Positions 42,006-50,940 of a stretch of 64,000 nt of DNA are shown one piece after another. The notes beneath the pieces were generated by a model. It saw only the letters and a program-made list of their open reading frames with translations. It searched no databases and was not told where the DNA came from. Made by a program: the position numbers and the translations under genes. Source of the DNA: Catellatospora vulcania (GTDB lineage Bacteria > Actinomycetota > Actinomycetes > Mycobacteriales > Micromonosporaceae); contig NZ_WARX01000006.1 in NCBI RefSeq assembly GCF_009720385.1, positions 1 to 64,000 of the forward strand. Direction: 5' to 3'. The stretch's first letter is position 1. Each line of letters opens with the position of its first letter.

Positions 42006-44461
42006 ACTCACGACGTCATCTGGGCCTGGTCGCGGCCGCGGCCACGGTGCTCGCCTCGGCTCCGATCTCGGACATCTTCGCCGGCTGGAGCTGGCTGTTC
42101 GAGGGCGGGCTCATGGTCGCGATGGTGGCCGGGGCCGCGCTGGGCGCGCGCTCGCTGCGCGGACGGCTCTGGGCCCAGCTGCTGGCCATGCTGGCCGCGC
42201 TGCTGATCGGCCTGACCTGGCTGTTCGGCGGGGACACCGCCATTCTCGGGCTGATCCCCACGCCCGACACGTTCGCGCACTTCGGCTCCCTGTTCGCGCT
42301 GGCCGGCGAGGAGGTCCAGAAGAGCTACGTGCCGGTGCCCGACCTGGAAGGGCTGCTGTTCGTCAGCGCGCTGGGCATGGGCGCGGTCGCGATCCTGGTG
42401 GACCTGTGCGCGGTCGGGCTGCGCCGCCCGGCGCTGGCGGGCCTGCCGATGCTGGCCATCTACTCGGTGCCGGTCGCGGTCTACGTGGACTCGCTGTCGC
42501 CGATCCCGTTCGTCGTCGGCTCGATCGGCTTCCTGTGGCTGCTGGTCAGCGACAACGTCGACCGGGTACGCCGGTTCGGCCGCCGGTTCACCGGCGAGGG
42601 CCGCGGCGTCGACGTGTGGGAACCGTCCCCGCTGGCGTCGGCCGGACGGCGGCTGGCCGTGGTCGGCGTGCTGGTGGCGGTGGCCCTGCCGCTGGCCGTG
42701 CCCGCGATGAGCGCCGGCTTCCTCGGCGAGTTCGGCAGCGGCGACGGCCTGGGCCAGGCCGGCAAGGGCCCGCGCGGCAACGGCCGGGTGGACCTGTTCG
42801 CCGAGCTGAGCGGACGGCTCAAGCAGGCCGGCGTGCAGGACATGGTGAAGGTCACCACCAACGACCCGGACCCGTTCTACATGCGCTTCGGCGTCGCCGA
42901 CCAGATCAGCGGCGGCGGCTTCGCCAGCCACCAGCCCACCGGGCAGCCGGTCAGCGACAGCCTGCCCGACCCGTCCGGGCTCGACCTGAGCGCGGTACGC
43001 ACGCAGGCCGCGACGGCCCGCGTCGAGATCACCGACAGCTTCGCGATGCCGCTGCTGCCGGTCTACTCGGCGCCGACGGCGGTCCGCGGGCTCGACGCCG
43101 CGTGGTCGTACGACCCCACGCTGCAGATCGTGTACTCGCAGCGGGCCAACTCCGCCGAGCAGTCGTACGAGTTCGACTACGTGCGCGCCGAGTTCACGGC
43201 CGACCAACTGCGCACCGCGCCGACCATGGCCACGTCCGACTCCAACCAGCGCGACTACAGCCGGGTCCCGGAGGTGCCCGAGGTGCGCGCCCTGGTGGAC
43301 GAGCTGATCGAGGGCAAGGCGAACAACTACGACCGGGTCCGCGCGCTCTACGACTACTTCTCCGCCAAGAACGGCTTCAAGTACGACGTGGCCGCCCCGG
43401 CGGGCACCTCCGGCGCGGCCATCGTCGACTTCCTGAACAACAAGCGGGGCTTCTGCGAGCAGTACGCCGCGGCGCTGGCCTGGATGGTGCGCACCGCGAA
43501 CATCCCGGCCCGGGTCGCGTTCGGCTTCACGCTGGGCAGTTCGTCGGACAACGGCGTGCGTACCCTCACCAACCGCAACCTGCACGCCTGGACCGAGGTC
43601 TACTTCTCCGGTTTCGGCTGGGTGCCGTTCGACGCGACTCCGTCCACGTACGTGGTGGGCTCGGCCCCCACGGCGTGGGCGCCCGATGTGGACGCCCCGG
43701 AGGAGACCCCGGGCGGGCCGCGACCCTCGCTGAGCGCCAACGCGAGCGGTGGTCCGGACGGTCCCGGCGGACCGTCGCGTGACCCGGTCGATCCCGAGGG
43801 CGGGCTGATCGGCCCGATCGATATCACCGAGGAGATACCCACCTGGGTGTGGGTGGCGACCGGCGGCGGGGTACTGGCGCTGGCGCTGCTGATCACCCCG
43901 GCGCTGCGGCGGTTGACGCTGCGCCGGCGGCGGCGCGTGCGGGCCGTGGCGGCAACCTCCGGCGGTGGTTTCGCCGAGGTCGGCGTGTCCGCGGCGGACC
44001 TCGCCATGACCGTGGTCGGCGACGCCGACGCGGCCCGGCGGCAGGCACATGCGGCCTGGGACGAGCTCATCGACACGATGATCGACTACCGGCTGGTGGT
44101 CGACCCGTCGGAGACCCCGCGGGCCACGATCGAGCGGCTGATCGGCACCGCGCTGCCCGCGACGGCGGCGGTGGAGCAGGCACGGCTGCTCGGGCTGGCC
44201 GAGGAGCGGGCCCGGTACGCCCCGGTGCCGCTGTCGGCCGAGCGCCTCGCCCCGGCCGTGCGCGAGGTCCGCCTGGCCATCGCCGGCGAGGCGGACCGGG
44301 GAGTGCGCCTGGCGGCGCTGCTGATGCCGCCGTCGGTGCTGCTGCGGTGGCGCAACGCGGCGTACGCCGGGTTGACCGCACTGTCGTCGGGGATGACCCG
44401 GCTCAGCGGGGTGCTGGTGCGGGTGCTGCGGCCACTGCGACCCCGGCGGCTGCTGCGCTGA
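42002..44461 (+). CDS. TgpA-like transglutaminase membrane protein
   Basis: 819 residues. Six or seven N-terminal membrane helices (DUF3488-type, about 5-235) precede a large extracytoplasmic domain with a transglutaminase core. The catalytic triad is visible: C485 in RGFCEQYAA, H528 in NLHAWTEVY and D544 in PFDATPS. A Pro/Gly-rich linker, one more membrane helix (about 617-637) and a cytoplasmic DUF4129-like C-terminus follow. The family is thought to act on periplasmic or wall proteins; its reaction in actinobacteria is unknown. Confidence 0.92.
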   Translation: MNSRRHLGLVAAAATVLASAPISDIFAGWSWLFEGGLMVAMVAGAALGARSLRGRLWAQLLAMLAALLIGLTWLFGGDTAILGLIPTPDTFAHFGSLFALAGEEVQKSYVPVPDLEGLLFVSALGMGAVAILVDLCAVGLRRPALAGLPMLAIYSVPVAVYVDSLSPIPFVVGSIGFLWLLVSDNVDRVRRFGRRFTGEGRGVDVWEPSPLASAGRRLAVVGVLVAVALPLAVPAMSAGFLGEFGSGDGLGQAGKGPRGNGRVDLFAELSGRLKQAGVQDMVKVTTNDPDPFYMRFGVADQISGGGFASHQPTGQPVSDSLPDPSGLDLSAVRTQAATARVEITDSFAMPLLPVYSAPTAVRGLDAAWSYDPTLQIVYSQRANSAEQSYEFDYVRAEFTADQLRTAPTMATSDSNQRDYSRVPEVPEVRALVDELIEGKANNYDRVRALYDYFSAKNGFKYDVAAPAGTSGAAIVDFLNNKRGFCEQYAAALAWMVRTANIPARVAFGFTLGSSSDNGVRTLTNRNLHAWTEVYFSGFGWVPFDATPSTYVVGSAPTAWAPDVDAPEETPGGPRPSLSANASGGPDGPGGPSRDPVDPEGGLIGPIDITEEIPTWVWVATGGGVLALALLITPALRRLTLRRRRRVRAVAATSGGGFAEVGVSAADLAMTVVGDADAARRQAHAAWDELIDTMIDYRLVVDPSETPRATIERLIGTALPATAAVEQARLLGLAEERARYAPVPLSAERLAPAVREVRLAIAGEADRGVRLAALLMPPSVLLRWRNAAYAGLTALSSGMTRLSGVLVRVLRPLRPRRLLR

Positions 44462-44473
44462 CGCTGATTCGAT

Positions 44474-44518
44474 GACGGCTCCGGCCCCGCTGCTTCCCGC
44501 GGCGGGGCCGGAGCCGTC
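44474..44518. terminator. Hairpin downstream of the moxR operon
   Basis: GACGGCTCCGGCCCCGC and GCGGGGCCGGAGCCGTC are perfect 17-base arms with an 11-base loop, 12 bases after the transglutaminase stop. Confidence 0.8.
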
Positions 44519-44616
44519 TGCAGGTCCGGTGGCACTGCTGGTTCGGTGACGCACTGCAGGTCCGGGTGCCACCGCACTTCCGGTGGCACGGCGCGCCTGG
44601 TCGCGCGCACGGAGGT

Positions 44617-44652
44617 GACGAGCGCCGCCCCCGTCCAGGGGCGGCGCTCGTC
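44617..44652. terminator. Hairpin downstream of the DUF3040 gene
   Basis: GACGAGCGCCGCCCC and GGGGCGGCGCTCGTC are perfect 15-base arms with a 6-base loop, 36 bases beyond the DUF3040 stop. With the hairpin at 44474-44518 it separates two convergent operons. Confidence 0.8.
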
Positions 44653-44688
44653 GTAGTCATGGCACCGGCGGTCGCGCCGGTGGAGGGG

Positions 44689-45087
44689 TCAGCGGTCGAA
44701 ATCTCCGCGGTCGCGCCAGCGATTCTCGAGGCGGTCGATGAAGCCGCCGCTGCGGCCGCTGCGGCCACCCCGGGTGCGGCGGGTCGCGGTGCCGCCCACG
44801 GAACGCAGCTCAGCGGTCTGGCTGCGCTTGTGCGCCAGCATCCAGAACGCCGCAGCCCCGAGCATCAGCACGAAGCCGACGACGCCCAGCCACAGCTTCG
44901 CGCTGTCGGCGACGCCGTAGACCACCAGGCCCAGTCCGGCGAGGATGAGCACGGCGGAGATGATGATCCGCCGGCGGGCGTGGAACTTGGGGTCGCTGTG
45001 GCGGACGGCCGAAGCGAACTTCGGGTCTTCGGACAGCGACCGTTCGATCTGCTCGAACAGCCTCTGCTCGTGCTCGGATAGCGGCAC
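44689..45087 (-). CDS. DUF3040 small membrane protein
   Basis: 132 residues. The N-terminal signature is MPLSEHEQRLFEQIERSLSEDP. Two membrane helices cover about 40-60 and 65-85, and the tail is basic and Arg/Gly-rich. DUF3040 proteins are actinobacteria-specific and uncharacterised. ATG start. It is followed by a hairpin. In many relatives it neighbours dinB, as here. Confidence 0.9.
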   Translation of the reverse strand: MPLSEHEQRLFEQIERSLSEDPKFASAVRHSDPKFHARRRIIISAVLILAGLGLVVYGVADSAKLWLGVVGFVLMLGAAAFWMLAHKRSQTAELRSVGGTATRRTRGGRSGRSGGFIDRLENRWRDRGDFDR

Positions 45088-45214
45088 GGCTCTCCTCCCC
45101 GGTCCGCCAGGTCGGCGTTCCCCTTATCCAGGGTGCGACAGAGCGCCGATTCCCCAGATGAAGATCGCCAAACCGTGAATACGTGTTGCAGCCGGACGAC
45201 TGCTACCCGTCAGT

Positions 45215-46522
45215 CTACGAGGGCGGTGGCGGGTCGGAAAGCGGGACGACCATGCCCGGAGCGGGATTTTGTGGCAGCGGCCCCGTCGCACCCCCAGAAC
45301 GCCGGGTCGTACCGAGAAGACTGGCCGGACGGACGGCCCCGCGGCCGAACCGGGCGATGACCGCATCGCTGGCCACCTCGGCCTCCCGCCAGCCGTCCTC
45401 CTCCTCGCCGAGTGCCAGCTGCCGCACCGCCCCCTCGGCTGCCAGCAGCCCCTCCAGCCGCACCCCCACCAGCCGGATGCGCTGCTGGGCCCGCACCGCC
45501 TCGAACAGCTCCCAGGCGGTGGCGAGGATCTCGTGCGCCACGTCGGTCGGGCCGGACAGCGTGCGCGAGCGGGAGATGGTCCGGAAGTCGGCGAACCGCA
45601 CCTTGATCGACACGGTGCGCCCGGCCTGCCCGGCGGCACGGGCCCGGCCCGCCACCTTCTGCGCCAGCGTCAGCAACGTCCGGCGCAGCGCCTCCGGATC
45701 GCCCAGGTCGACGTCGAAGGTCACCTCGGCGCCGATCGACTTCTCCTGGTGCTCGGTGTTGACCTGGCGCGGGTCGCGGCCCCAGGCCAGCTCGTGCAGG
45801 TGCGCGGCCAGGGACTGCCCCACCGCGGCCCGCAGCAGGCTCGGGGTGGCGTCCGCGACGTCGGCGACGGTGCGCAGGCCCAGCCGGTGCAGCGCCTCCT
45901 CGGTGCGCTCGCCGACGCCCCACAGCACCGACACCGGCAGCGGGCGCAGGAACTTCAGCGTCCTGTCCGCGGGGATGACCAGCAGCCCGTCCGGCTTGGC
46001 CCGGGTGGAGCCGAGCTTGGCCAGGAACTTGTTCGGCGCGACCCCGATCGAGCAGGTGAGCTGCTGCTCCTCGGAGATGCGGCGGCGGATCAGCCGGGCG
46101 ATCTCGGCGGGCGGGCCGAACAGGCGGCGGCTGCCGGACACGTCGAGGAACGCCTCGTCCACCGACAGCTGCTCGACCATGGGCGTGATGTCGCGGAACA
46201 CCGCCATCACGGCCCGCGAGGCCTCGGCGTACGCGTTCATGTCGGGCGGGATGAAGATCGCCTGCGGGCAGCGGCTGCGGGCGATCGCGGTGGGCATCGC
46301 GCTGCGCACGCCGTAGGCCCGCGCCTCGTAGCTGGCCGAGGACACCACGCCGCGCCCGCCGGTGCCGCCGACCACCACCGGCAGCCCACGCAGCTCGGGG
46401 CGGCGGCGCACCTCGACCGAGGCGAAGAAGGCGTCCATGTCGATGTGCAGGAACGGGCAGCCCGAATCGTCGCCGTCAGGCCCGAAGCCCTTCGGCGCCC
46501 CACCCCCGGAAGCACGTCCCAC
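45215..46522 (-). CDS. dinB: DNA polymerase IV (Y-family)
   Basis: 435 residues. Catalytic carboxylates are intact: D28 in LHIDMDAFFASVE, and D122-E123 in LSVDEAFLDVSG. The thumb helix-hairpin-helix and little-finger domain (EKSIGAEVTFDVDL) are present. This makes it an active error-prone lesion bypass polymerase, unlike the ImuB homologue at 54.6 kb. I see no clear C-terminal QLxLF clamp motif. The GTG start follows TAGCGT (46531-46536) by eight bases. No LexA box is visible upstream. Confidence 0.95.
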   Translation of the reverse strand: MGRASGGGAPKGFGPDGDDSGCPFLHIDMDAFFASVEVRRRPELRGLPVVVGGTGGRGVVSSASYEARAYGVRSAMPTAIARSRCPQAIFIPPDMNAYAEASRAVMAVFRDITPMVEQLSVDEAFLDVSGSRRLFGPPAEIARLIRRRISEEQQLTCSIGVAPNKFLAKLGSTRAKPDGLLVIPADRTLKFLRPLPVSVLWGVGERTEEALHRLGLRTVADVADATPSLLRAAVGQSLAAHLHELAWGRDPRQVNTEHQEKSIGAEVTFDVDLGDPEALRRTLLTLAQKVAGRARAAGQAGRTVSIKVRFADFRTISRSRTLSGPTDVAHEILATAWELFEAVRAQQRIRLVGVRLEGLLAAEGAVRQLALGEEEDGWREAEVASDAVIARFGRGAVRPASLLGTTRRSGGATGPLPQNPAPGMVVPLSDPPPPS

Positions 46523-46583
46523 AACCCGCGACGCTACCGCCCGGGTAAGACACCCTCACCCGGCCCACCGCCCGGTGTGTCCT

Positions 46584-46671
46584 GCAGTTTCGGGGAAACT
46601 GCACGAACCGGCGCCCCGTTTCCCGCACTTTCCCCGAAACTGCGGGCCGAACGCCGAGCTCGGCGTTCGGC
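46584..46671. repeat. Cluster of nested palindromes downstream of the phosphodiesterase-like gene
   Basis: GCAGTTTCGGGGAAA (46584-46598) pairs with TTTCCCCGAAACTGC (46629-46643); the left part is itself a hairpin GCAGTTTC-GGG-GAAACTGC. A perfect 26-base palindrome without loop follows at 46646-46671 (GCCGAACGCCGAG and complement). Confidence 0.85.
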
Positions 46672-46697
46672 GGGCTCGGCGTCGGGGAGGTGGTGGA

Positions 46698-46718
46698 GGG
46701 TGGGGGTGGGGGTGGGGG
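46698..46718 (+). other. G-quadruplex-forming G-tract
   Basis: GGG-T-GGGGG-T-GGGGG-T-GGGGG on the plus strand, with single-T loops, meets the strict quadruplex pattern. It lies between the phosphodiesterase-like gene and the palindrome cluster. Confidence 0.8.
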
Positions 46719-46755
46719 TCCGTGGGCGAAGGGGTAGGTCGGCCCGGGGAGGGGG

Positions 46756-47901
46756 TCAGGGGCGGTAGATGAGCAGGGGGATGCGCATCTCGGGCTCGGT
46801 GAGGGAGCCGTGCATGGCGACCAGGCGGGCGACCGAGGGTGCGTCCGTCGCGGTGGCGAGGATGGCCCAGTCGTCGCGGCAGACCACGACCACGTCGCCG
46901 AGGCGGGCGGCGTGGCGTTCGCCCATCGGGCCGTACCAGCCGGTGGCGATCGCCTCGTCGCGGGTGCCGATCCAGGCGGCGTGCCCGGCCCGGGCCTGCC
47001 AGGCGGCGAGCACGTCCGCGGTCGCGCCGGGCGCGGTGTGCAGGTAGCGCACCCGCGGCTCACCGGTCACCACCCGCACCCCGGCCGCCAGCGCCGGGTC
47101 GGCGTGCACGTCGATGCGGCGGTCCGCGGGCACGTCGAGCTGGCCGTGATCGGCGGTGACCAGCAGCGCGGCGTCCTCGGGCAGGCCGCCGACGAGCCGG
47201 GCCAACAGGCCGTCCACCTCGGCGGCGGCTTCGGTCCACTCGGCCGAGGTGAGGCCGTGCGCGTGGCCCGCCTTGTCCAGCTGCGGGTGGTAGCCGTACA
47301 CCAGGGCGCGGGCCGGGGCCTCCTTCAGCGCCGTGAGCATGCCGGTGGCGAGCTCCTCGACGTCGACTGCGGGCACGTACCGCGCGCCCGCGCTGGTCGC
47401 GGTGGTCAGGCCGCTGCCGGCGTACTCGGGCCGGTTCACCACCACGGTGTCGATGCCGGCGGCGGCCGCGGCGGCGTACAGCGGCGGCACCGGCACCCAC
47501 TCCCGCGGCGGCGGATCGTCAGCCCACTGGGTGTGGTTGAGCACCCGGTCGGTGCCCGGCACGATGGTGTTGAAGGCGAGCACGCCGTGGGCGCCCGGCA
47601 GCGCCCCGGTGGCGAGGCCGACCAGGCTGGTCGGCGTCGTCGACGGGAAGCCGCAGGTCGTCGACAGCGCCAGGCCGAGTTCGCCGCGCAGCGTCGCCGC
47701 GATCACCGGGGCGACCGGGGCCATCGCCGGCAGCTGGTGCCGGCCCATGCCGTCGACGAGCAGCACCGCGACCCGGCGTACGCCGTCGAGCCGGGCGGCC
47801 AGGCCCAGCCTGTCGGTGACGCCGGGCGCCCCCAGCGCGGCCAGCGCCCCGGGCAGCACGTCGGCGAGCGTGCCCTGGTCATATCTCGGCGCGACGAACA
47901 C
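46756..47901 (-). CDS. Nucleotide pyrophosphatase/phosphodiesterase-like protein (alkaline phosphatase superfamily)
   Basis: 381 residues. The metal-binding start is VAVLLVDGMGRHQLPA. The nucleophile Thr is in GFPSTTPTSLVGL, and the C-terminal metal ligands lie in YHPQLDKAGHAHG and LLVTADHGQLDV. The family hydrolyses phosphodiesters or pyrophosphates; the substrate is unknown. No signal peptide is seen, so it is probably cytoplasmic. The GTG start has GGGAGG six bases upstream and lies 20 bases after the methyltransferase stop. Confidence 0.88.
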   Translation of the reverse strand: MFVAPRYDQGTLADVLPGALAALGAPGVTDRLGLAARLDGVRRVAVLLVDGMGRHQLPAMAPVAPVIAATLRGELGLALSTTCGFPSTTPTSLVGLATGALPGAHGVLAFNTIVPGTDRVLNHTQWADDPPPREWVPVPPLYAAAAAAGIDTVVVNRPEYAGSGLTTATSAGARYVPAVDVEELATGMLTALKEAPARALVYGYHPQLDKAGHAHGLTSAEWTEAAAEVDGLLARLVGGLPEDAALLVTADHGQLDVPADRRIDVHADPALAAGVRVVTGEPRVRYLHTAPGATADVLAAWQARAGHAAWIGTRDEAIATGWYGPMGERHAARLGDVVVVCRDDWAILATATDAPSVARLVAMHGSLTEPEMRIPLLIYRP

Positions 47902-47921
47902 GAAGTCCTCCCGGGGGCAGG

Positions 47922-48674
47922 TCAGTTGTCGGCGTGCCCGCGGCGGGCCAGCAGGTGCAGCTGGGTGGCCACGTCCCGGTACGGCGGCACGGCGGCCGCG
48001 GCCAGCTCGAAGGCCAGCAGCGCCTCCGGGTCGGCGTCGGCGACGACACCCGGCACCAGGTCGGCGACCACGCGCACGCCATGTGCCTGCTCGACGTGCA
48101 GCCCGGCCTCGGCCAGCAGCGCCTCCGCGCCGATGAGGTCGAACCGGCGGCGCACCGTGTCCCGCCCGGTGACCCGGGCCTGCGCGTCCGCCAGCAGCGC
48201 GGTCGCGGCCTGCCACTGCCCGGCGACCGCCCGGGACAGCACCGCGGCGGCCCGGTTGGCGACCAGGACGCTGGCCGCGCCGCCCGGCCGCAGCGCGTCG
48301 TGCAGCGCCTGGGCGACCGCGTCCGGGTCGTCGACGAACTCGAACACGGCGTGGCACAGCACCAGGTCGGCCGCGGCGGGCGGGACGAGGTCGCCGAGCG
48401 AGTCGGCGTCGCCCTGCAGCGCGCGTACCCGGTCGGCGACGCCCGCGTCGGTGGCCCGGCGCAGCAGCGACGCCAGCGCGTCGGGGCTGGGGTCGACGAC
48501 GGTCACGGTGTGCCCGGCCTCGGCCAGCGGCACGGCGAACCCGCCGGTGCCGCCGCCCACGTCGACGATGCTGAGCGGGCGGCCGTCCTGTCCGGCCAGC
48601 TCACCGCGCAGCACCGACCAGATCACGGCGGTACGGGGTCCGGCAATGCGGGCTGTCGCCACAGTTCGCTCCAC
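47922..48674 (-). CDS. SAM-dependent class I methyltransferase
   Basis: 250 residues. The SAM loop is IVDVGGGTGGFAVPLAEAG (about 37-55). Motif II acid is in VTVVDPSPDAL and the post-loop motif is LVLCHAVFEFVDDPDA. The substrate cannot be deduced; it resembles the CmoA/UbiE-type group often annotated only as methyltransferase. The GTG start lies seven bases after TAGGCT (48682-48687), again suggesting a leaderless transcript. It is followed closely by the phosphodiesterase-like gene. Confidence 0.9.
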   Translation of the reverse strand: MERTVATARIAGPRTAVIWSVLRGELAGQDGRPLSIVDVGGGTGGFAVPLAEAGHTVTVVDPSPDALASLLRRATDAGVADRVRALQGDADSLGDLVPPAAADLVLCHAVFEFVDDPDAVAQALHDALRPGGAASVLVANRAAAVLSRAVAGQWQAATALLADAQARVTGRDTVRRRFDLIGAEALLAEAGLHVEQAHGVRVVADLVPGVVADADPEALLAFELAAAAVPPYRDVATQLHLLARRGHADN

Positions 48675-48762
48675 GTCGCCGAGCCTAGCGGCCGCCGGTG
48701 GACGGCCGTCGGGGCACGCCGTCCGGGCGGCCCGCCGGGACGGACCGCCGGCGGCGGCCGGT

Positions 48763-49494
48763 CTAGCCGCGCAGCCTGCCTTCGACGGGGCCGCGCTCGA
48801 TCACGAGCTTCGCGCCGAAACGCTCCATCAGCTGGGCCGTCTCCTCGTCGGTGAGGTCGGCGCGCATCTGCACGGCGCACGCTCCCCCGTCGATGCTCAG
48901 CGTGAACTTCAGCGTGGCGGCGGTGGGCAGGAACCGGCGCTCGCCCAGTTCGACGACGACCTTCTCCAGCTCGACCCGCGAATGCGGGCAGGTGACCAGC
49001 CGGTAGGGCTTGCCCTTCAGGTACCTCTCGACGCCCTCGACGACCCCGGGCAGCCCGTTTCCCTCGTGCACGCCGAGCACGACGGTGCCCTTCGGGTCGG
49101 CCCCGGTGCCGACGAACGTCTCCCAGTGCCCGCGGACGTACTCGTCGAGGCTGGCCGGCTCACCGGCCACCACGACCCGCACCACGCTGCCCCGGGGCAG
49201 GGTGGTGCCGCCGGGCGGGTCGGTCACCGCGACGACGCCGCGCTCCAGCAGCAGGCCCGGCTCGTACTTGACCAGCGGCACCAGCCCGGCCTTGCCGAAC
49301 TCCTTGTCCAGCAGCCCGATGGCGCGGTCCACCACCTGCGGCACCCGCGTCGTGACGACGACCGCGTCGACCGAGGGCTCCGGCACGGCCGCGGGCGGCA
49401 GGTTGCGCGCGGCGCACCCGGTGATCGCCCCGACGGCCGCGCCGGCGAGCACGAGCGCGGCGATCCGCGCCGACCGGCTCCGCTGTCCGCTCAT
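48763..49494 (-). CDS. PASTA-domain lipoprotein
   Basis: 243 residues. A type II signal peptide with lipobox AITGC places Cys27 as the lipidated residue (MSGQRSRSARIAALVLAGAAVGAITGCAA). A PASTA-like domain follows at about 50-110 (VPQVVDRAIGLLDKEFGKAGLVPL, DPPGGTTLPRGSVVRVVVAG). The remaining 130 residues are unrecognised and contain two cysteines. PASTA domains bind muropeptides or lipid II in kinases and PBPs. A cell-wall sensor role is inference. Confidence 0.8.
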   Translation of the reverse strand: MSGQRSRSARIAALVLAGAAVGAITGCAARNLPPAAVPEPSVDAVVVTTRVPQVVDRAIGLLDKEFGKAGLVPLVKYEPGLLLERGVVAVTDPPGGTTLPRGSVVRVVVAGEPASLDEYVRGHWETFVGTGADPKGTVVLGVHEGNGLPGVVEGVERYLKGKPYRLVTCPHSRVELEKVVVELGERRFLPTAATLKFTLSIDGGACAVQMRADLTDEETAQLMERFGAKLVIERGPVEGRLRG

Positions 49495-49527
49495 GTTCAG
49501 CCTTTCATCCGTGGCGAAGGCCCGGCC

Positions 49528-50829
49528 TCACGAGGTGAGGATGGTGGCGTTGAGGTGGGACTCGATGTTGGTCAGCTGCTCGGCGACGACCCCGCGGCAT
49601 TCGCTGGTGCAGCCGATGATCATCCCGAGGGCGATGGCGTTGCTGGTCCCGGATCTGATGTAGACCGGGCCGCCGGAGTCGCCGGTGCGCACGATGACGT
49701 CGCCGCCGCGGCCGCCCTCCATGAGCCCGTAGGTGCAGCCCGCGTCGTCGCAGATCGCGGTGTTCAGGCTGAACACGGTGATGCCGCAGGTGGCCTTGGT
49801 GGCCATGCCGGACAGGCAGACCACGTCACCGACCAGCGGATTGCGCTTGGCGGTGATGTTGCGCTGGGTCGGGCAGCACGGGTCGGTGTGGATGACGTTG
49901 TCGTAGGTCTCCGCGGAGGAGCCCACGAAGATCATGTCGTACGCCGGGTAGTCGCTCTCCCGCGAGGCGGCGCCCCAGTACTGCGTCGACGAGTAGATCT
50001 TGTTGCCGTTGGCGAAGCAGTGCCCGGCGCTGATGCCGCCGCTGTACACCGCCGTGTCGCCGGTGACCGACTTGCGCTTGGCGACGAACGCGGTGGTGCA
50101 GGTGTTCGTCGCACCGGAGTTGACCCGTACGCCGGCTCCGCCGAAGTGCGCCTCGCCGTCGTTGAGCCGGCCGGTGCGCGCGGTGGCGCCGAGGGTGACC
50201 TCGGCGACCTCGCCCAGCGCGTCCCGCAGCGCCTGCGCGGCCGCCGGGTAGCGCGGGTCGAAGGTGACCTGGTAGCGGGAGTCCGCCGCGCGCAGGCTGT
50301 AGCTGAACGTCGCCCGCGCCGCGTCGGGGTGCCAGGCGCGGCCGGTGAGCAGCTCGTCGGCGGCGGCCAGGCGCTCGGCCGAGAAGCAGCCGACCTTGAC
50401 GGCCGACTTGATCCCGGTGGTCCCGTCGGCGGCCGGCGAGGCCGCGGCGAGGCTGTTGTCGAGGACGGCTCCGCGGGTGCGCTGCTCCGGGGTCACCACG
50501 ATGGTCACCGTCTGCGTGTTGTGGTCGAGCGCGGTGCCGATGTATCCGCGCCGCACCTGGTCGGCGATCCGCTCCTTGCCCCCGGTGACGCCGAGGGCCT
50601 GCCGCGCGGCCAGCTGGACGGCCTCGTTGGCCCGGCGGCCCGATTCGGTGTCGAGCCACTGGCCGTAGGCGGGTGCCCGGTCGGCGGTCAGGCCCGCGCC
50701 GAGCCCGGCGGCAGGGGTGGCCACCTGGCAGTCCACGGTGAGGTCCGGCGCCGCTTGCGCGGGCAGGGAGGCGACCAGCGTGGCCAGCAAGAGGCCGCAA
50801 CTCGCCACGATCGACGACGATTTCCGCAT
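49528..50829 (-). CDS. Secreted chymotrypsin-fold serine protease with pro-region
   Basis: 433 residues. A Sec signal peptide (MRKSSSIVASCGLLLATLVASLPAQA, cut near 26) is followed by a pro-domain of about 200 residues as in alpha-lytic proteases and streptogrisins. The catalytic domain has H270 in ISAGHCF, a likely D298 in PAYDMIFVG and S385 in TGDSGGPVY. Many cysteines suggest several disulfides. Substrate is unknown. The ATG at 50829 gives a clean signal peptide; an earlier in-frame start adds an implausible N-terminus. Confidence 0.88.
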   Translation of the reverse strand: MRKSSSIVASCGLLLATLVASLPAQAAPDLTVDCQVATPAAGLGAGLTADRAPAYGQWLDTESGRRANEAVQLAARQALGVTGGKERIADQVRRGYIGTALDHNTQTVTIVVTPEQRTRGAVLDNSLAAASPAADGTTGIKSAVKVGCFSAERLAAADELLTGRAWHPDAARATFSYSLRAADSRYQVTFDPRYPAAAQALRDALGEVAEVTLGATARTGRLNDGEAHFGGAGVRVNSGATNTCTTAFVAKRKSVTGDTAVYSGGISAGHCFANGNKIYSSTQYWGAASRESDYPAYDMIFVGSSAETYDNVIHTDPCCPTQRNITAKRNPLVGDVVCLSGMATKATCGITVFSLNTAICDDAGCTYGLMEGGRGGDVIVRTGDSGGPVYIRSGTSNAIALGMIIGCTSECRGVVAEQLTNIESHLNATILTS

Positions 50830-50940
50830 CTGCTGTCCGTTCGTCCCAGGGGTGATGGGTCGAGCGAACGCTATCGGCAGTTTCTCGTCCACACAAGACG
50901 TACGGTCGTCCTTTATGGACCGCGAGTAATCGGTACGCTA

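Noticed and set aside
45088-45214. LexA box upstream of the DUF3040 gene or dinB
   Set aside because: No sequence close to TCGAAC-N4-GTTCGA is visible in either upstream region.
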